From the NCBI GenBank assembly GCA_035519475.1, contig DATIWI010000019.1, positions 1 through 24,960 on the forward strand: 24,960 nt of DNA. The letters are read 5' to 3'. This document shows, piece after piece, positions 17,113 through 24,960 of the stretch; position 1 is the first letter of the stretch, and every line of letters begins with the position of its first letter. Made by a program: the position numbers and the translations under genes. Below the pieces are notes generated by a model. It saw only the letters and a program-made list of their open reading frames with translations, had not been told where the DNA came from and did no database searches. The stretch comes from Fen-1467 sp035519475 (GTDB taxonomy: Bacteria; Verrucomicrobiota; Verrucomicrobiia; Opitutales; Opitutaceae).

Positions 17113-19154
17113 CGCATCCCTCCCCACACCAGCAGCAGCACCAGCAGCACGAACCCGACCGCGACGGTCCGCAAATAGCCGTGCGCTGCGCCCGTCTGGG
17201 CGCGCGCGTAGAGCCGGCCGGCCCGCCGCAGGCGGTCACCGGCGTCGTCAAATCCCGCGTTGAGCCCGTCCTCATCCAACTGCCGCCCGACGATGCCGCC
17301 AAACTCGCCGAACGCCGCCACACCCCGCACCAGGCCATCCCAGACGCGGCGATCGATTTCATCGGCCAGCCCCGCGGCCCAGCGAATCATCCGCACCACG
17401 GTGACGCGGTACAGTTCATCAAAACCCAGACCCGCCGCGAGCGCCCTCCAGAGCGCGGGAGTCGCCGCCGCCAGCGGATCGGGTGCGGCGGCCTGCCGCC
17501 GGGGCCGACGGCCATAGAGCCACCAGCCCAGGCCCAGGCCAAGGCCGACGAGTCCGGCGGACAGCCACAGGAGTCCGCCCTCCGCGGACAACTTCGTGAC
17601 ATGGTCGCCCACTTCCGAGCCGTCCAGCCGCGCCTGCAGCCACGGCCAAACCGGTGTCCCGAGAAACCCCAGCCCCGCCGCGAGGATGGCCAGCACGGCC
17701 AGCGGCAGGGTCATGACCGCCGGACCCTCATGGACGCGGCCGGTGGCCAATGGCGCGCCGCGCGGGCCGCGGCCGAAGAAGACCTCGGCGACCAGGCGCG
17801 TCATGTAGAGCGCGGTCAGCGCGACGGCGGTCAGCCCGAGGTAAAGCGGCCCCCCGGACACCGGCCAGCTTCGCGCCGCGGCGAGAATCGCCTCCTTGCT
17901 CCAGAAGCCGGAGAAGAGGAACGGCACGCCGGCCAGCGCCATCATGCCGACGGCGAACGTGGCGAAGGTCACGCGCATCCGCGGCGCGAGTCCGCCGAGG
18001 CGCCGGATGTCCTGCTCGCCCTGCGCGGCGTGGATGACTGAGCCGGCGCCGAGGAACAGCAGCGCCTTGAAGCACGCGTGGGTGAGCAAATGAAATACCG
18101 CCGCGACCCACGAGCCCACGCCGAGCGCGAGCATCATGTAGCCCAGCTGCGAGATCGTGGAGAACGCCAGGACGCGTTTGAGGTCGGTCTGCGCGACGGC
18201 GAGAAGCGCGCCGACCAGCGCGGTGATCGCGCCGCTGAAGGCGATCACCGTCAAGGCGTGGACCGGCGCGGCGGCGGTCGCGAGATCAGCGGCCATCAAG
18301 GGAAAGGTCCGCGCCACGAGAAACACGCCCGCGGCCACCATCGTGGCTGCGTGGATCAGGGCGCTCACCGGCGTGGGGCCCTCCATCGCATCGGGCAGCC
18401 ACACGTGCAAGGGAACCTGGCCCGATTTGCCCATCGCTCCGACGAAAAGGAGCAGCCCGATGGCCGTGGATACCCCGAGGCCGCCCGCCACCGTCCGGCC
18501 GCAGAGCCCGGCCAAGGCCGGAGCCTCGAGGCAGCCCCCACCACCATCGAAGAACAGCAGTGAACCGGTGGCATCGTAGAGCCACAGCATGCCGAGCAGC
18601 AAGGCGAGGTCGCCCACCCGCGTGGTGAGGAATGCCTTTTTCGCCGCCGCCGCCGCGGCCGGCCGCTGGTACCAGAAGCCGATGAGCAGGTAGGAGGCGA
18701 GGCCAACGAGTTCCCAGCAGACGAACAGCAGCAGCAGGCTGTTGGCGATCACCAGGCCGAGCATGGCCGCGGCAAACAGACTCAGGAAACAGAAGAACCG
18801 CGCGAAATTCGGATCCCGATCCATGTAGCCAAGGCTGAAGATGAAGACCAGCAGTCCCACGAGCGCGATCATCACGAGCATGAACGCCGCCAACGGATCG
18901 AGCAGCCAACCCAACCGGAGCGCGCCGCGGCCGAGGATGATCCAATCAAAATCGCAGCAGGCGGGCCCCGCCCCCGGCGGAGCGTTCAACGCGGTGCGGA
19001 GCGCCAGGCCGGCAAGCACCAGCGCGGCGGCCAGGGCGGTGATGGCGGCGCCGGCGGCCACGCCGCGCCCGCGGCGCGGCGTGCAGACACCGACGGCCGC
19101 CGCCAGCAGCGGCAGCGCCGGGATGAGCCAGACCCACTGGACGGAAAGCGCCAT
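17109..19154 (-). CDS. nuoL: NADH-quinone oxidoreductase subunit L with enlarged lateral helix
   Basis: The distal proton-pumping subunit, whose C-terminal lateral amphipathic helix runs along the other antiporters. 681 residues; E. coli NuoL is about 613. Family residues: Glu148 (CWELVGLASYLLIGFW), Lys243 (MGKSGQVPLHVWLPDA) and Lys420 (SGFWSKEAIL). After the membrane helix at about 529-548 comes GFDELYRV (578-584), then a long helical stretch to residue 659 and a final helix (660-677). That stretch is some 33 residues longer than in E. coli as I recall it. It contains two glycine-spaced units offset by 23 residues (DGLVRG at 606, DGLNAG at 629). ATG start three bases after nuoK, with AAGGG upstream. 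Confidence 0.95.
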   Translation of the reverse strand: MALSVQWVWLIPALPLLAAAVGVCTPRRGRGVAAGAAITALAAALVLAGLALRTALNAPPGAGPACCDFDWIILGRGALRLGWLLDPLAAFMLVMIALVGLLVFIFSLGYMDRDPNFARFFCFLSLFAAAMLGLVIANSLLLLFVCWELVGLASYLLIGFWYQRPAAAAAAKKAFLTTRVGDLALLLGMLWLYDATGSLLFFDGGGGCLEAPALAGLCGRTVAGGLGVSTAIGLLLFVGAMGKSGQVPLHVWLPDAMEGPTPVSALIHAATMVAAGVFLVARTFPLMAADLATAAAPVHALTVIAFSGAITALVGALLAVAQTDLKRVLAFSTISQLGYMMLALGVGSWVAAVFHLLTHACFKALLFLGAGSVIHAAQGEQDIRRLGGLAPRMRVTFATFAVGMMALAGVPFLFSGFWSKEAILAAARSWPVSGGPLYLGLTAVALTALYMTRLVAEVFFGRGPRGAPLATGRVHEGPAVMTLPLAVLAILAAGLGFLGTPVWPWLQARLDGSEVGDHVTKLSAEGGLLWLSAGLVGLGLGLGWWLYGRRPRRQAAAPDPLAAATPALWRALAAGLGFDELYRVTVVRMIRWAAGLADEIDRRVWDGLVRGVAAFGEFGGIVGRQLDEDGLNAGFDDAGDRLRRAGRLYARAQTGAAHGYLRTVAVGFVLLVLLLVWGGMR

Positions 19155-19157
19155 GCG

Positions 19158-19469
19158 TCAGCCCTTCAGACGAACGGCCTCCTCCAGGCGGATGCTGCGC
19201 TGATGCCGGTGGAGGGAAATGATCAACGCGAGACCGACCGCCGCCTCCGCTGCCGCCACGGCGATGGCAAAGAGGACGAAGATGACGCCAGTGGCGGGGG
19301 CCGGAGCGGGTCCGAAGCGCCAGAAGGCGATCAGGTTCAGGTTGGCCGCATTGAGCATCAGCTCGATCCCCAGCAGGACGAGGATGGCGCTGCTCCGGCA
19401 GAGCGCCCCGGTCAGTCCGATGCCGAAGAGCGCGCACGACATCAGCAGGCAGAGGTGGAGCGGGCTCAC
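19158..19469 (-). CDS. nuoK: NADH-quinone oxidoreductase subunit K
   Basis: Small membrane subunit related to MrpC, 103 residues, three helices, normal length. The second helix contains ILVLLGIELMLNAANLNLIAF, with the conserved membrane Glu (about residue 36); a second Glu lies in the third helix (AVAAAEAAVGLALI). The start is GTG at 19467-19469, overlapping the nuoJ stop as GTGA, with AGGATCC just upstream. It helps link the proton path between NuoH/J and NuoN. Confidence 0.94.
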   Translation of the reverse strand: MSPLHLCLLMSCALFGIGLTGALCRSSAILVLLGIELMLNAANLNLIAFWRFGPAPAPATGVIFVLFAIAVAAAEAAVGLALIISLHRHQRSIRLEEAVRLKG

Positions 19470-19981
19470 GGAGGATCCTGGTTTCTGGTTTCGGTCGCTG
19501 CGATGACCACGCCCCCAATCAAGGCCACGGTCAGGATCAGTCCCGCGACCAGCAGCGCGGCGGCGTGCGGCCCCATCAATTCAGCGCCCAGCTGGTGGAC
19601 GGTGAGGGCGGGAATCTCCGCGGGGGCGCGCCGGGGGAGCGGCGTGGACAGCACGGCCCAGCCCACGACCCCGGCCACGACGCCCCCGACGAGCACCGCG
19701 GCCACGACGCGCGGAGCCCCGGAAGATGACGCTGCAACGACGGGCTGGGTGCGCGGGCGCGTCAGGAGGACGGCGAAAAGCACCACCATCGAAATGGCGC
19801 CGAGGTAGATGAGCGCCTGGGCGAACGCCGCGAACTCCGCCCCCGCCCAAAGATAGAACGCGGCGATGCCGCTCCACGCCAACGCGAGGCAGAGCGCGCT
19901 GTGGATCAGGTTGCGCAGGGCCATCGCCACGCCGGCACTGGCCAGCGTCACCCCGGCAATGAGCATGAGCGGCAAGATCAT
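19466..19981 (-). CDS. nuoJ: NADH-quinone oxidoreductase subunit J
   Basis: Membrane subunit with five predicted helices; 171 residues from the ATG at 19979-19981. The characteristic third-helix region is present: AFAQALIYLGAISMVVLFAVLL, with the conserved Tyr-x-Gly-Ala. A GTG seven codons upstream (20000-20002) is possible; neither start has a good Shine-Dalgarno. Residues 84-130 form a poorly conserved loop with Ala/Pro. The gap to nuoH upstream is 106 bp, one of the few non-overlapping junctions of the operon. Confidence 0.92.
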   Translation of the reverse strand: MILPLMLIAGVTLASAGVAMALRNLIHSALCLALAWSGIAAFYLWAGAEFAAFAQALIYLGAISMVVLFAVLLTRPRTQPVVAASSSGAPRVVAAVLVGGVVAGVVGWAVLSTPLPRRAPAEIPALTVHQLGAELMGPHAAALLVAGLILTVALIGGVVIAATETRNQDPP

Positions 19982-20087
19982 CGAAGCAGGACGTACGGCC
20001 ACGGCCGGGGCGCGACGCCCCGCCGCCCGGGCGAATCATCGACCCGGACGGGAGGCCGCGGGATCCGCGAATGGCTGCCGATCGCAT

Positions 20088-21380
20088 TCATGTCGCGTAA
20101 CGGTAGGTGCGCCGGCCGACGCCGGCGCCCAGCCGCCGACCCAAGGCGACGAAGGGCGCGACGACCAGCGTCCACCCCAGCACCCAGCGGCCGAGTTGCG
20201 CGGGCCACGCCGCCGCGCCGGCGCTGGCCAGCCAGAAGGCGGCCGTGCCGAGGTTGAGAAGTCCGAGCGGAGTCAGGAACTTCCAGGAAAATCGCATGAG
20301 CTGATCCATGCGCAGGCGCGGCAGCGTGCCCCGTGTCCACATGAAGACCGCGAGCATCGCCAGCAGTTTCAGGATGAACCACAGGTAGGACGGCAGGAAT
20401 TGCAGCGCCGCGCAGGGCGCCTGCCAGCCGCCAAGAAAAAGCGTGACGGCCATGGCGCTCAACGCGGTCATGCTCAGATACTCGGCCATGAAGAAGAGCG
20501 CGTACTTGAAGCCCGAGTACTCGGTGAGGTGTCCGGCGATGAGTTCGCTCTCCGCCTCCGGCAGATCGAAGGGCGAGCGGTTGGCCTCGGCCAGCGCCGC
20601 CAGCAGGAAGAGCATGAAGCCGGCCGCGCCGCAGGGCGTGAACACATGCCAGTGGGGCAGCAGGCCGAACGTCCACGTCCCCTGCGCGATGACGACGCCG
20701 GCCGGGGAGAGCGTGCCCGCGAGCATGACGACCGGCACGACGGCCAGCAACAGCGGCAGCTCGTAGCTGATGAGTTGCGCGAGCGCCCGCATGGCGGCGA
20801 GCAGCGCGTATTTGTTGTGACTCGACCAGCCGGCGATAAACACGGCCAGCTCGGTACCCGCGCCGGCGGCGAAGAAGAAGAGGATCCCGGCGTCCAGATC
20901 GACCGGCACGAGCAACCGTCCGTAGGGGATGACCGCGAACGCCAAAAGGTTGAAGGCCAGAAAGGCGACCGGAGCGAGAAAGTGCAGCGCCTTGTCCGCG
21001 GCCGCCGGCACAAGGTCCTCCTTGACCAGCAGCTTGATCCCATCGGCGACCGGCTGGAGCAGGCCAAACGGGCCGGTTCGGTTGGGGCCGGGGCGATTCT
21101 GCATCCGGCCGAGCACCTTGCGCTCCACGAGGGTAAGCGTGACGAACAGCAGCGCGAAAGCCGCCATGGTGGCGCCCACGCCAAAGAGGTTGCCCGCCAG
21201 CCAGCGCGCCGGAGCCGGAAACCAGTGGGCGACCCAGTCGCGCAGAAGGATGGGGGCCTGCTCCAGCCCGGCGCCAGGATCCGGACCGGGTCGTCCGAGC
21301 ACAGCGAGAGCGCCGGGAATCGGGTCGACATCTCCGCCCCCCGCCCACTGCGCCCAAAATAACCGGAGAACGCCGCTCAT
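20088..21380 (-). CDS. nuoH: NADH-quinone oxidoreductase subunit H
   Basis: The membrane subunit that forms the quinone tunnel and joins the peripheral and membrane arms. 430 residues, about 100 longer than E. coli NuoH. Signatures are complete: VERKVLGRMQNRPGPNR (85-101), QPVADGIKLLVKED (109-122), AGWSSHNKYALLAAMRALAQ and SPFDLPEAESELIAGHLTEY. About 50 of the extra residues are N-terminal, rich in Gly/Pro with Trp residues, before the first helix. The ATG at 21378-21380 overlaps the nuoI stop as ATGA, which supports the long form, but a start further inside cannot be excluded. Confidence 0.95.
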   Translation of the reverse strand: MSGVLRLFWAQWAGGGDVDPIPGALAVLGRPGPDPGAGLEQAPILLRDWVAHWFPAPARWLAGNLFGVGATMAAFALLFVTLTLVERKVLGRMQNRPGPNRTGPFGLLQPVADGIKLLVKEDLVPAAADKALHFLAPVAFLAFNLLAFAVIPYGRLLVPVDLDAGILFFFAAGAGTELAVFIAGWSSHNKYALLAAMRALAQLISYELPLLLAVVPVVMLAGTLSPAGVVIAQGTWTFGLLPHWHVFTPCGAAGFMLFLLAALAEANRSPFDLPEAESELIAGHLTEYSGFKYALFFMAEYLSMTALSAMAVTLFLGGWQAPCAALQFLPSYLWFILKLLAMLAVFMWTRGTLPRLRMDQLMRFSWKFLTPLGLLNLGTAAFWLASAGAAAWPAQLGRWVLGWTLVVAPFVALGRRLGAGVGRRTYRYAT

Positions 21381-21976
21381 GCGCCGGGCCGGGGCGGTTG
21401 GACGGCGGCCGCGCCGGGCGCGGCGGCCGGCGGCGTGGCCGTGGCGCGTGCCTTCTCCTCGGCCTGACGTCTTTCTCCGGCGAGCCGGGCGTCGACCTCG
21501 GCGGCCTCGGCCGGATGAATCTGCTGGTAGTAGCTGTTGGGTTTGGCGAGATCCTCCTTGCGCAGGAGGAGGCCGTGAAAGCGGTCCGCGGTGGCGAGCG
21601 CGAAGACCTGGTCCATCTTGATGGCGTCAAACGGGCAGACCTCGACGCAGATCTGGCAACTCATGCACACCGACACGTCGAGATCGAAGACCCGCGGGTG
21701 CTTGCGCGGCTTCCCCTTCTCGTCGACCGCCGGCACGATGTAGATGCATTGCGGCGGGCATTCCTTTTCGCAGATGCGACAGGCGACGCAACGCAAGGTG
21801 CCCATGGGATCGTCGCCGGCGTCATAGATCAGGAAGGGAAAGTTGCGGTAGTTCGCGGCGAGCGGCGCCGGCTCTTCGGGATATTGCACCGTCACAAACC
21901 GCGCGGGATCGTGGAAGCTGCCCACGAAGTTCTTCGCGGTCGTCGCGAAACTTTGGATGATGCCGGTGCCGAGCAT
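21377..21976 (-). CDS. nuoI: NADH-quinone oxidoreductase subunit I (2 x 4Fe-4S)
   Basis: Peripheral-arm ferredoxin-like subunit carrying clusters N6a and N6b, which pass electrons to NuoB. 199 residues. Cys63-x2-Cys66-x2-Cys69-x3-Cys73-Pro and Cys104-x2-Cys107-x2-Cys110-x3-Cys114-Pro are both complete. After about residue 165 the chain ends in an Ala/Glu/Pro-rich low-complexity tail of some 34 residues, not needed for the clusters. nuoI directly follows nuoD; the usual nuoE-F-G are not between them or elsewhere in the window. Confidence 0.96.
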   Translation of the reverse strand: MLGTGIIQSFATTAKNFVGSFHDPARFVTVQYPEEPAPLAANYRNFPFLIYDAGDDPMGTLRCVACRICEKECPPQCIYIVPAVDEKGKPRKHPRVFDLDVSVCMSCQICVEVCPFDAIKMDQVFALATADRFHGLLLRKEDLAKPNSYYQQIHPAEAAEVDARLAGERRQAEEKARATATPPAAAPGAAAVQPPRPGA

Positions 21977-22050
21977 GCGATCTTTCGATGCCTGAGTTTC
22001 GGTTTTCGATTACGACCCCAAGCGAAAATCAAATCTCGCCCATCGCCAAT
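21977..22050. other. nuoD-nuoI junction, AT-richer spacer with short inverted repeat
   Basis: A 74-bp gap with lower GC than its surroundings. TTTTCG (22003-22008) and CGAAAA (22023-22028) can pair around a 14-base loop. No gene fits here. It is the place where many operons carry nuoE, nuoF and nuoG. It might be a processing or stabilising site, or only a relaxed spacer. Confidence 0.35.
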
Positions 22051-23271
22051 TCACCGATCGACCTCCCCGAGGACGATATCGATACTGCCCAAGATGATGA
22101 CGGCATCGGCCACCGTGTGGCCGAGACAGAGGTCCTCAAGGATGGTCAGGTTGACAAAAGAGGGCGCGCGGACGCGGTACCGGTAAGGGTTGGGAGTGCC
22201 GTCGCTGATGAGATAGAAACCGATTTCGCCCTTGGGTCCCTCGATGCGGCCGTAGGCCTCACCCGGTTTGGGCCGGAATCCGCGCAGCCGTGCCTTGGGA
22301 TCCATGACCGGCCCGGCGGGAATATCCCGCAGCGCCTGCTGCAGAATTCCCACCGATTCACGCATCTCGAGGATGCGAATCATATACCGGTCGTAGGTGT
22401 CGCCGTGGGCGCCGAGCGGCACGCGGAAATTGAAGCGCGGGTAATAGCCATAGCCGTCGACCTTTCGGAGGTCGTAGGCCACCCCTGCGGCGCGCAACAG
22501 CGGACCGGTGACACCGGCGTTGATCGCCAGGGACGCGGGCAGGCGTCCGACCCCCTGCGTCCGGGCCATTACGATCTCGTTGCCCGTGATCAGCGCCTCA
22601 TACTCATCGAGGAAGCGGGGAAAGCCGGCGACCAGCCGGCGGGCGGCGTCGAGCCAATCGGACGACGCGTCGAGCCGGCAGCCGCCGAACCGCTGGAAGT
22701 TGCACATCATGCGCGATCCGCTGAGCGCCTCGAAGAGATCGAGGATCTTCTCGCGTTCGCGGAAGGCGTACATGAGCGGCGTGCCGCTCGCGCCGCAGTC
22801 CTGGAGCAGGAAGCCGGCGAGGCAGGTGTGGTTGAGGAGGCGGGTGAGTTCGGCGAGGATGACGCGGAGGTATTCGGCGCGCGGCGGAACGCTGAGGCCG
22901 GCGAGCTTCTCGACCGCCAGCGCGTAAGCCCAGTTGTTGGTCATCGCGCAGAAATAATCGAGCCGGTCGGTGTACGGCATCGAGGAGAGGTAGGTCGTGG
23001 CCTCGCCCAGCTTCTCGTGGTTGCGGTGCAGGTAGCCGAAAACGGGTTTGAGTTTCACGATGGTCTCACCGTCGAGCGTCACCACCATGCGGAAGACGCC
23101 GTGGGTGGACGGATGGTGCGGGCCCATCGAGACCTCGAGGAAGTCGCCGTGAAATTCATCGCGGGCGGCGCGGAGGCGCGGACCGGTCGAATCGAAGGGC
23201 GCCGGCGGGCCGTCCCGCGCCGGGGCCGCGAATTCGTTCCCCACGGCGGATGCATTCAGATCCGTGCTCAT
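22051..23271 (-). CDS. nuoD: NADH-quinone oxidoreductase subunit D
   Basis: The 49-kDa-type subunit, relative of the NiFe-hydrogenase large subunit, which forms the quinone-reduction site together with NuoB. 406 residues, ending in the family's typical Asp-Arg. MGPHHPSTHGVFR (49-61) holds His57, and MPYTDRLDYFCAM (98-110) holds Tyr106; these are the probable quinone-headgroup ligands. The hydrogenase-type Cys pairs are absent, as expected in complex I. Residues 1-35 are an unconserved N-terminal extension. ATG at 23269-23271 overlaps the nuoC stop as ATGA. NuoC and NuoD are separate here, not fused as in E. coli. Confidence 0.96.
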   Translation of the reverse strand: MSTDLNASAVGNEFAAPARDGPPAPFDSTGPRLRAARDEFHGDFLEVSMGPHHPSTHGVFRMVVTLDGETIVKLKPVFGYLHRNHEKLGEATTYLSSMPYTDRLDYFCAMTNNWAYALAVEKLAGLSVPPRAEYLRVILAELTRLLNHTCLAGFLLQDCGASGTPLMYAFREREKILDLFEALSGSRMMCNFQRFGGCRLDASSDWLDAARRLVAGFPRFLDEYEALITGNEIVMARTQGVGRLPASLAINAGVTGPLLRAAGVAYDLRKVDGYGYYPRFNFRVPLGAHGDTYDRYMIRILEMRESVGILQQALRDIPAGPVMDPKARLRGFRPKPGEAYGRIEGPKGEIGFYLISDGTPNPYRYRVRAPSFVNLTILEDLCLGHTVADAVIILGSIDIVLGEVDR

Positions 23272-23927
23272 GATCCGGCGGTCGGTCGTGCCGGCAGTGC
23301 GGCCGGGTAGTGGTGGCCCGCCTTGGCGAGCACCGCGTCATGCGGCGTCGGTTCCCACTCGTAGTCATCGGGCTCCACATAGTCTTTGCGCATCGGATGA
23401 TCCTGGAAGGCATCCCACATCAGGATGCGGCGCAGGTCGGGATGTCCCTCAAAGACGATGCCAAAAAGGTCATAGATCTCCCGCTCCTGAAACTCGCACG
23501 ACCGCCAGACCGGCGTGAGCGACGGCAGGGTCACCCGGTCAGTGCGGTTGCCGGTCCGCATCCGGATGACCACCGGCCCGTGCTGGCGCGCAACGGAATA
23601 GAGGTGATAGACCGCCTCGAGGCAGCCGGGCTGGAGGCGTTTCACCTTTTGCTCGATCACCCTCTCGCCGGAGCCATCAGCGGCGGGGACCCGGGTCCGG
23701 ACCGTCTCCACGATTTCCCTCTCCGGCCAATCCACGCCGGTGGCATTGGAACAATAGTCGAGCCGCAGCCCGGGATCGTCGCGCAGGAACGTCGCGATCT
23801 CACGAGCACCCGCGACTCCCAGCCCAAGCGAGGACGGTGCCGCCGGGTTGGGATTGGGCAGGAGGGCAACCTCAGCCGCGGGAAATCGGGCCGCCACACG
23901 ATCGCGAATCTGCTCGAGCGTCTCCAT
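23268..23927 (-). CDS. nuoC: NADH-quinone oxidoreductase subunit C
   Basis: The 30-kDa-type subunit of the peripheral arm, 219 residues from the ATG at 23925-23927 (METLEQIRDRVAARF). The family signature FQEREIYDLFGIVFEGHPDLRRIL is complete, followed by PMRKDY and a Tyr-Glu-Trp tail. An earlier start at 23978 would overlap nuoB by 40 bases and adds no conserved residues; the chosen start leaves an 11-bp gap after nuoB. It has an insert around residues 75-105 (region REIVETVRTRVPAADGSGER) compared with short homologues. Confidence 0.94.
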   Translation of the reverse strand: METLEQIRDRVAARFPAAEVALLPNPNPAAPSSLGLGVAGAREIATFLRDDPGLRLDYCSNATGVDWPEREIVETVRTRVPAADGSGERVIEQKVKRLQPGCLEAVYHLYSVARQHGPVVIRMRTGNRTDRVTLPSLTPVWRSCEFQEREIYDLFGIVFEGHPDLRRILMWDAFQDHPMRKDYVEPDDYEWEPTPHDAVLAKAGHHYPAALPARPTAGS

Positions 23928-23938
23928 GCGACGGCGGG

Positions 23939-24565
23939 TCAGGTCTTGTCCGCGCGGACAAGCACCGGCGGCTGCCAAATCGCCGGATTCAGGGCGGGCT
24001 CCAAATCGTGGGCGCCAAAGGCGGGCACGGGAAAGTCGCCGGGATCATCCGGCCGGAGGTGGCGCGGCACCGGGGATCCGGCGGATCCTTCCCCCCGGAT
24101 TTTCTCCTGCAGTTGCATCAGGCCATGCAGCAATGCCTCGGGGCGCGGCGGACAGCCGGGAATGTAGATGTCGACCGGGATGTACCGGTCGATGCCCTTG
24201 AGCACATTGTAGCCCTGCTTGAAGGGTCCGCCGGAAATGGCACATGCGCCCATCGCGATGCAGTATTTGGGCTCGGGCATCTGGTTCCAGAGCCGCACGA
24301 CCTGCGGCGCCATCTTCTTGGTGACGGTGCCGGAGACGATCAGCAGATCGGCCTGGCGCGGGGAGGGCCGGAAGATCTCGGAGCCGAAGCGCGCGATGTC
24401 GAACCGGGCCATGGAGGCCGCGATCATTTCGATGGCGCAGCAGGCGAGGCCGAACTGGAGCGGCCAGACGGAGCGGCTGCGGCTCCAGTTGGCCAGCTCC
24501 TCGAGGCTGGTCAGCAGAATGCCGTGCCGGCGAAGCTCGTCCCTTTCCGCAATCGCGACGCTCAT
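23939..24565 (-). CDS. nuoB: NADH-quinone oxidoreductase subunit B (cluster N2)
   Basis: Carries the terminal 4Fe-4S cluster N2 that reduces quinone. 208 residues from the ATG at 24563-24565, with GGAG 8 bases upstream. The four N2 ligands are present: adjacent Cys42-Cys43 (LACCAIEM), Cys108 (GACAISGGPF) and Cys138 (PGCPPRPEALL). The C-terminal 45 residues after EKIRGEGS are an unconserved, Pro-rich extension. A longer open frame to 24688 only overlaps nuoA and is not used. Confidence 0.96.
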   Translation of the reverse strand: MSVAIAERDELRRHGILLTSLEELANWSRSRSVWPLQFGLACCAIEMIAASMARFDIARFGSEIFRPSPRQADLLIVSGTVTKKMAPQVVRLWNQMPEPKYCIAMGACAISGGPFKQGYNVLKGIDRYIPVDIYIPGCPPRPEALLHGLMQLQEKIRGEGSAGSPVPRHLRPDDPGDFPVPAFGAHDLEPALNPAIWQPPVLVRADKT

Positions 24566-24569
24566 GAGT

Positions 24570-24941
24570 TCAACTCCAATCGAGATGGCCCCGGTGCCAC
24601 GCCCAGACGAGGCCCTCCGCCAGCAGGAGAATGAACGCCAGCATGGTGCCGAGCGCTCCGGCAGGCAGGCTGGTGAACGCGACGCCAAAAGGGAGTAGGA
24701 ACAGGACTTCGACGTCGAAGATCAGGAAAAGAATGGCGTAGAGGTAATAGTGCGCCCTGAACTGGATCCACGCGTCACCGGTCGGCTCCATCCCGCATTC
24801 GTAGATGGCGTTTTTCAGTGCGCCGGGCCTGGGCGGCTGGCAAAGGCGGGCCCACCATCGCGCCGCCGTGAGCAGCGCGAGGGGAAACGCGACGGCGGCG
24901 GCGAGGAAAAGCGCAAGAAAGGCGTAGGGATGGGCGGTCAT
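24570..24941 (-). CDS. nuoA: NADH-quinone oxidoreductase subunit A
   Basis: Small membrane subunit with three helices, 123 residues, normal length. The loop after the first helix has YECGMEPTGDAW with the conserved Cys (about residue 49), and the second helix contains AILFLIFDVEVLFLLP with the conserved Asp-x-Glu pair. The ATG at 24939-24941 is only 19 bases from the window edge, so the operon promoter lies outside. First visible gene of the nuo operon; the gap to nuoB is 4 bp. Confidence 0.96.
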   Translation of the reverse strand: MTAHPYAFLALFLAAAVAFPLALLTAARWWARLCQPPRPGALKNAIYECGMEPTGDAWIQFRAHYYLYAILFLIFDVEVLFLLPFGVAFTSLPAGALGTMLAFILLLAEGLVWAWHRGHLDWS

Positions 24942-24960
24942 GGGCTCGACAGTCCGGCGC

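Noticed and set aside
15566..17362. Alternative minus-strand frame of about 598 codons over nuoM1
   Set aside because: Arg/Gly-rich, no hydrophobic helices, while the neighbouring frame is a full NuoM with all key residues.
18078..18563. Plus-strand open frames antisense to nuoL
   Set aside because: No ribosome site or family resemblance; entirely within the nuoL coding region.
12592..19154. Mrp-type Na+/H+ antiporter operon instead of complex I
   Set aside because: NuoA, B, C, D, H, I and J, with the quinone and Fe-S motifs, are in the same operon, which Mrp lacks.

Overview
The window is a GC-rich bacterial chromosome segment with no rRNA, tRNA or CRISPR array. Gene content and protein style (a GH10 xylanase, a proton-pumping transhydrogenase operon, a nuo operon with two nuoM genes, GC-rich REP palindromes) suggest a Verrucomicrobiota member, perhaps of the Opitutaceae. 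That assignment is inference from protein resemblance, not from a marker gene.

Left third (1-7985). A phosphatidylserine decarboxylase gene runs off the left edge. Next comes a small mobile-looking island. It holds a REP-associated tyrosine transposase (RAYT) and a divergent small lipoprotein gene, bounded by two copies of one GC-rich REP palindrome in opposite orientation, with a second type of perfect hairpin just outside. Then follow, all on the minus strand, clpB, a secreted GH10 endo-xylanase, an outer-membrane beta-barrel protein whose mature N-terminus is Cys-rich, and a small CxxC protein.

Middle (7951-12572). A three-gene proton-translocating NAD(P) transhydrogenase operon (pntAa-pntAb-pntB, minus strand, coupled by ATGA overlaps) ends in a good intrinsic terminator. 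Divergent from it is an MFS transporter that resembles the organophosphate:phosphate antiporters. It converges on the nuo operon with only 19 bp between the stop codons.

Right half (12592-24941). A 12-gene complex I operon runs on the minus strand in the order nuoA-B-C-D-I-H-J-K-L-M-M-N. Many junctions are 4-base ATGA or GTGA overlaps. Three features stand out. (1) There are two different nuoM genes in tandem. (2) NuoL has an enlarged lateral-helix region that contains an apparent 23-residue tandem duplication. (3) nuoE, nuoF and nuoG, which encode the NADH-oxidising module, are absent from the operon. Together these indicate a four-antiporter ('2M'-type) complex I with extra proton-pumping capacity, whose electron donor cannot be deduced from this window. 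The second NuoM also lacks the lysine that sits at the TM7 pumping position in canonical NuoM. This cluster is the most interesting system here.
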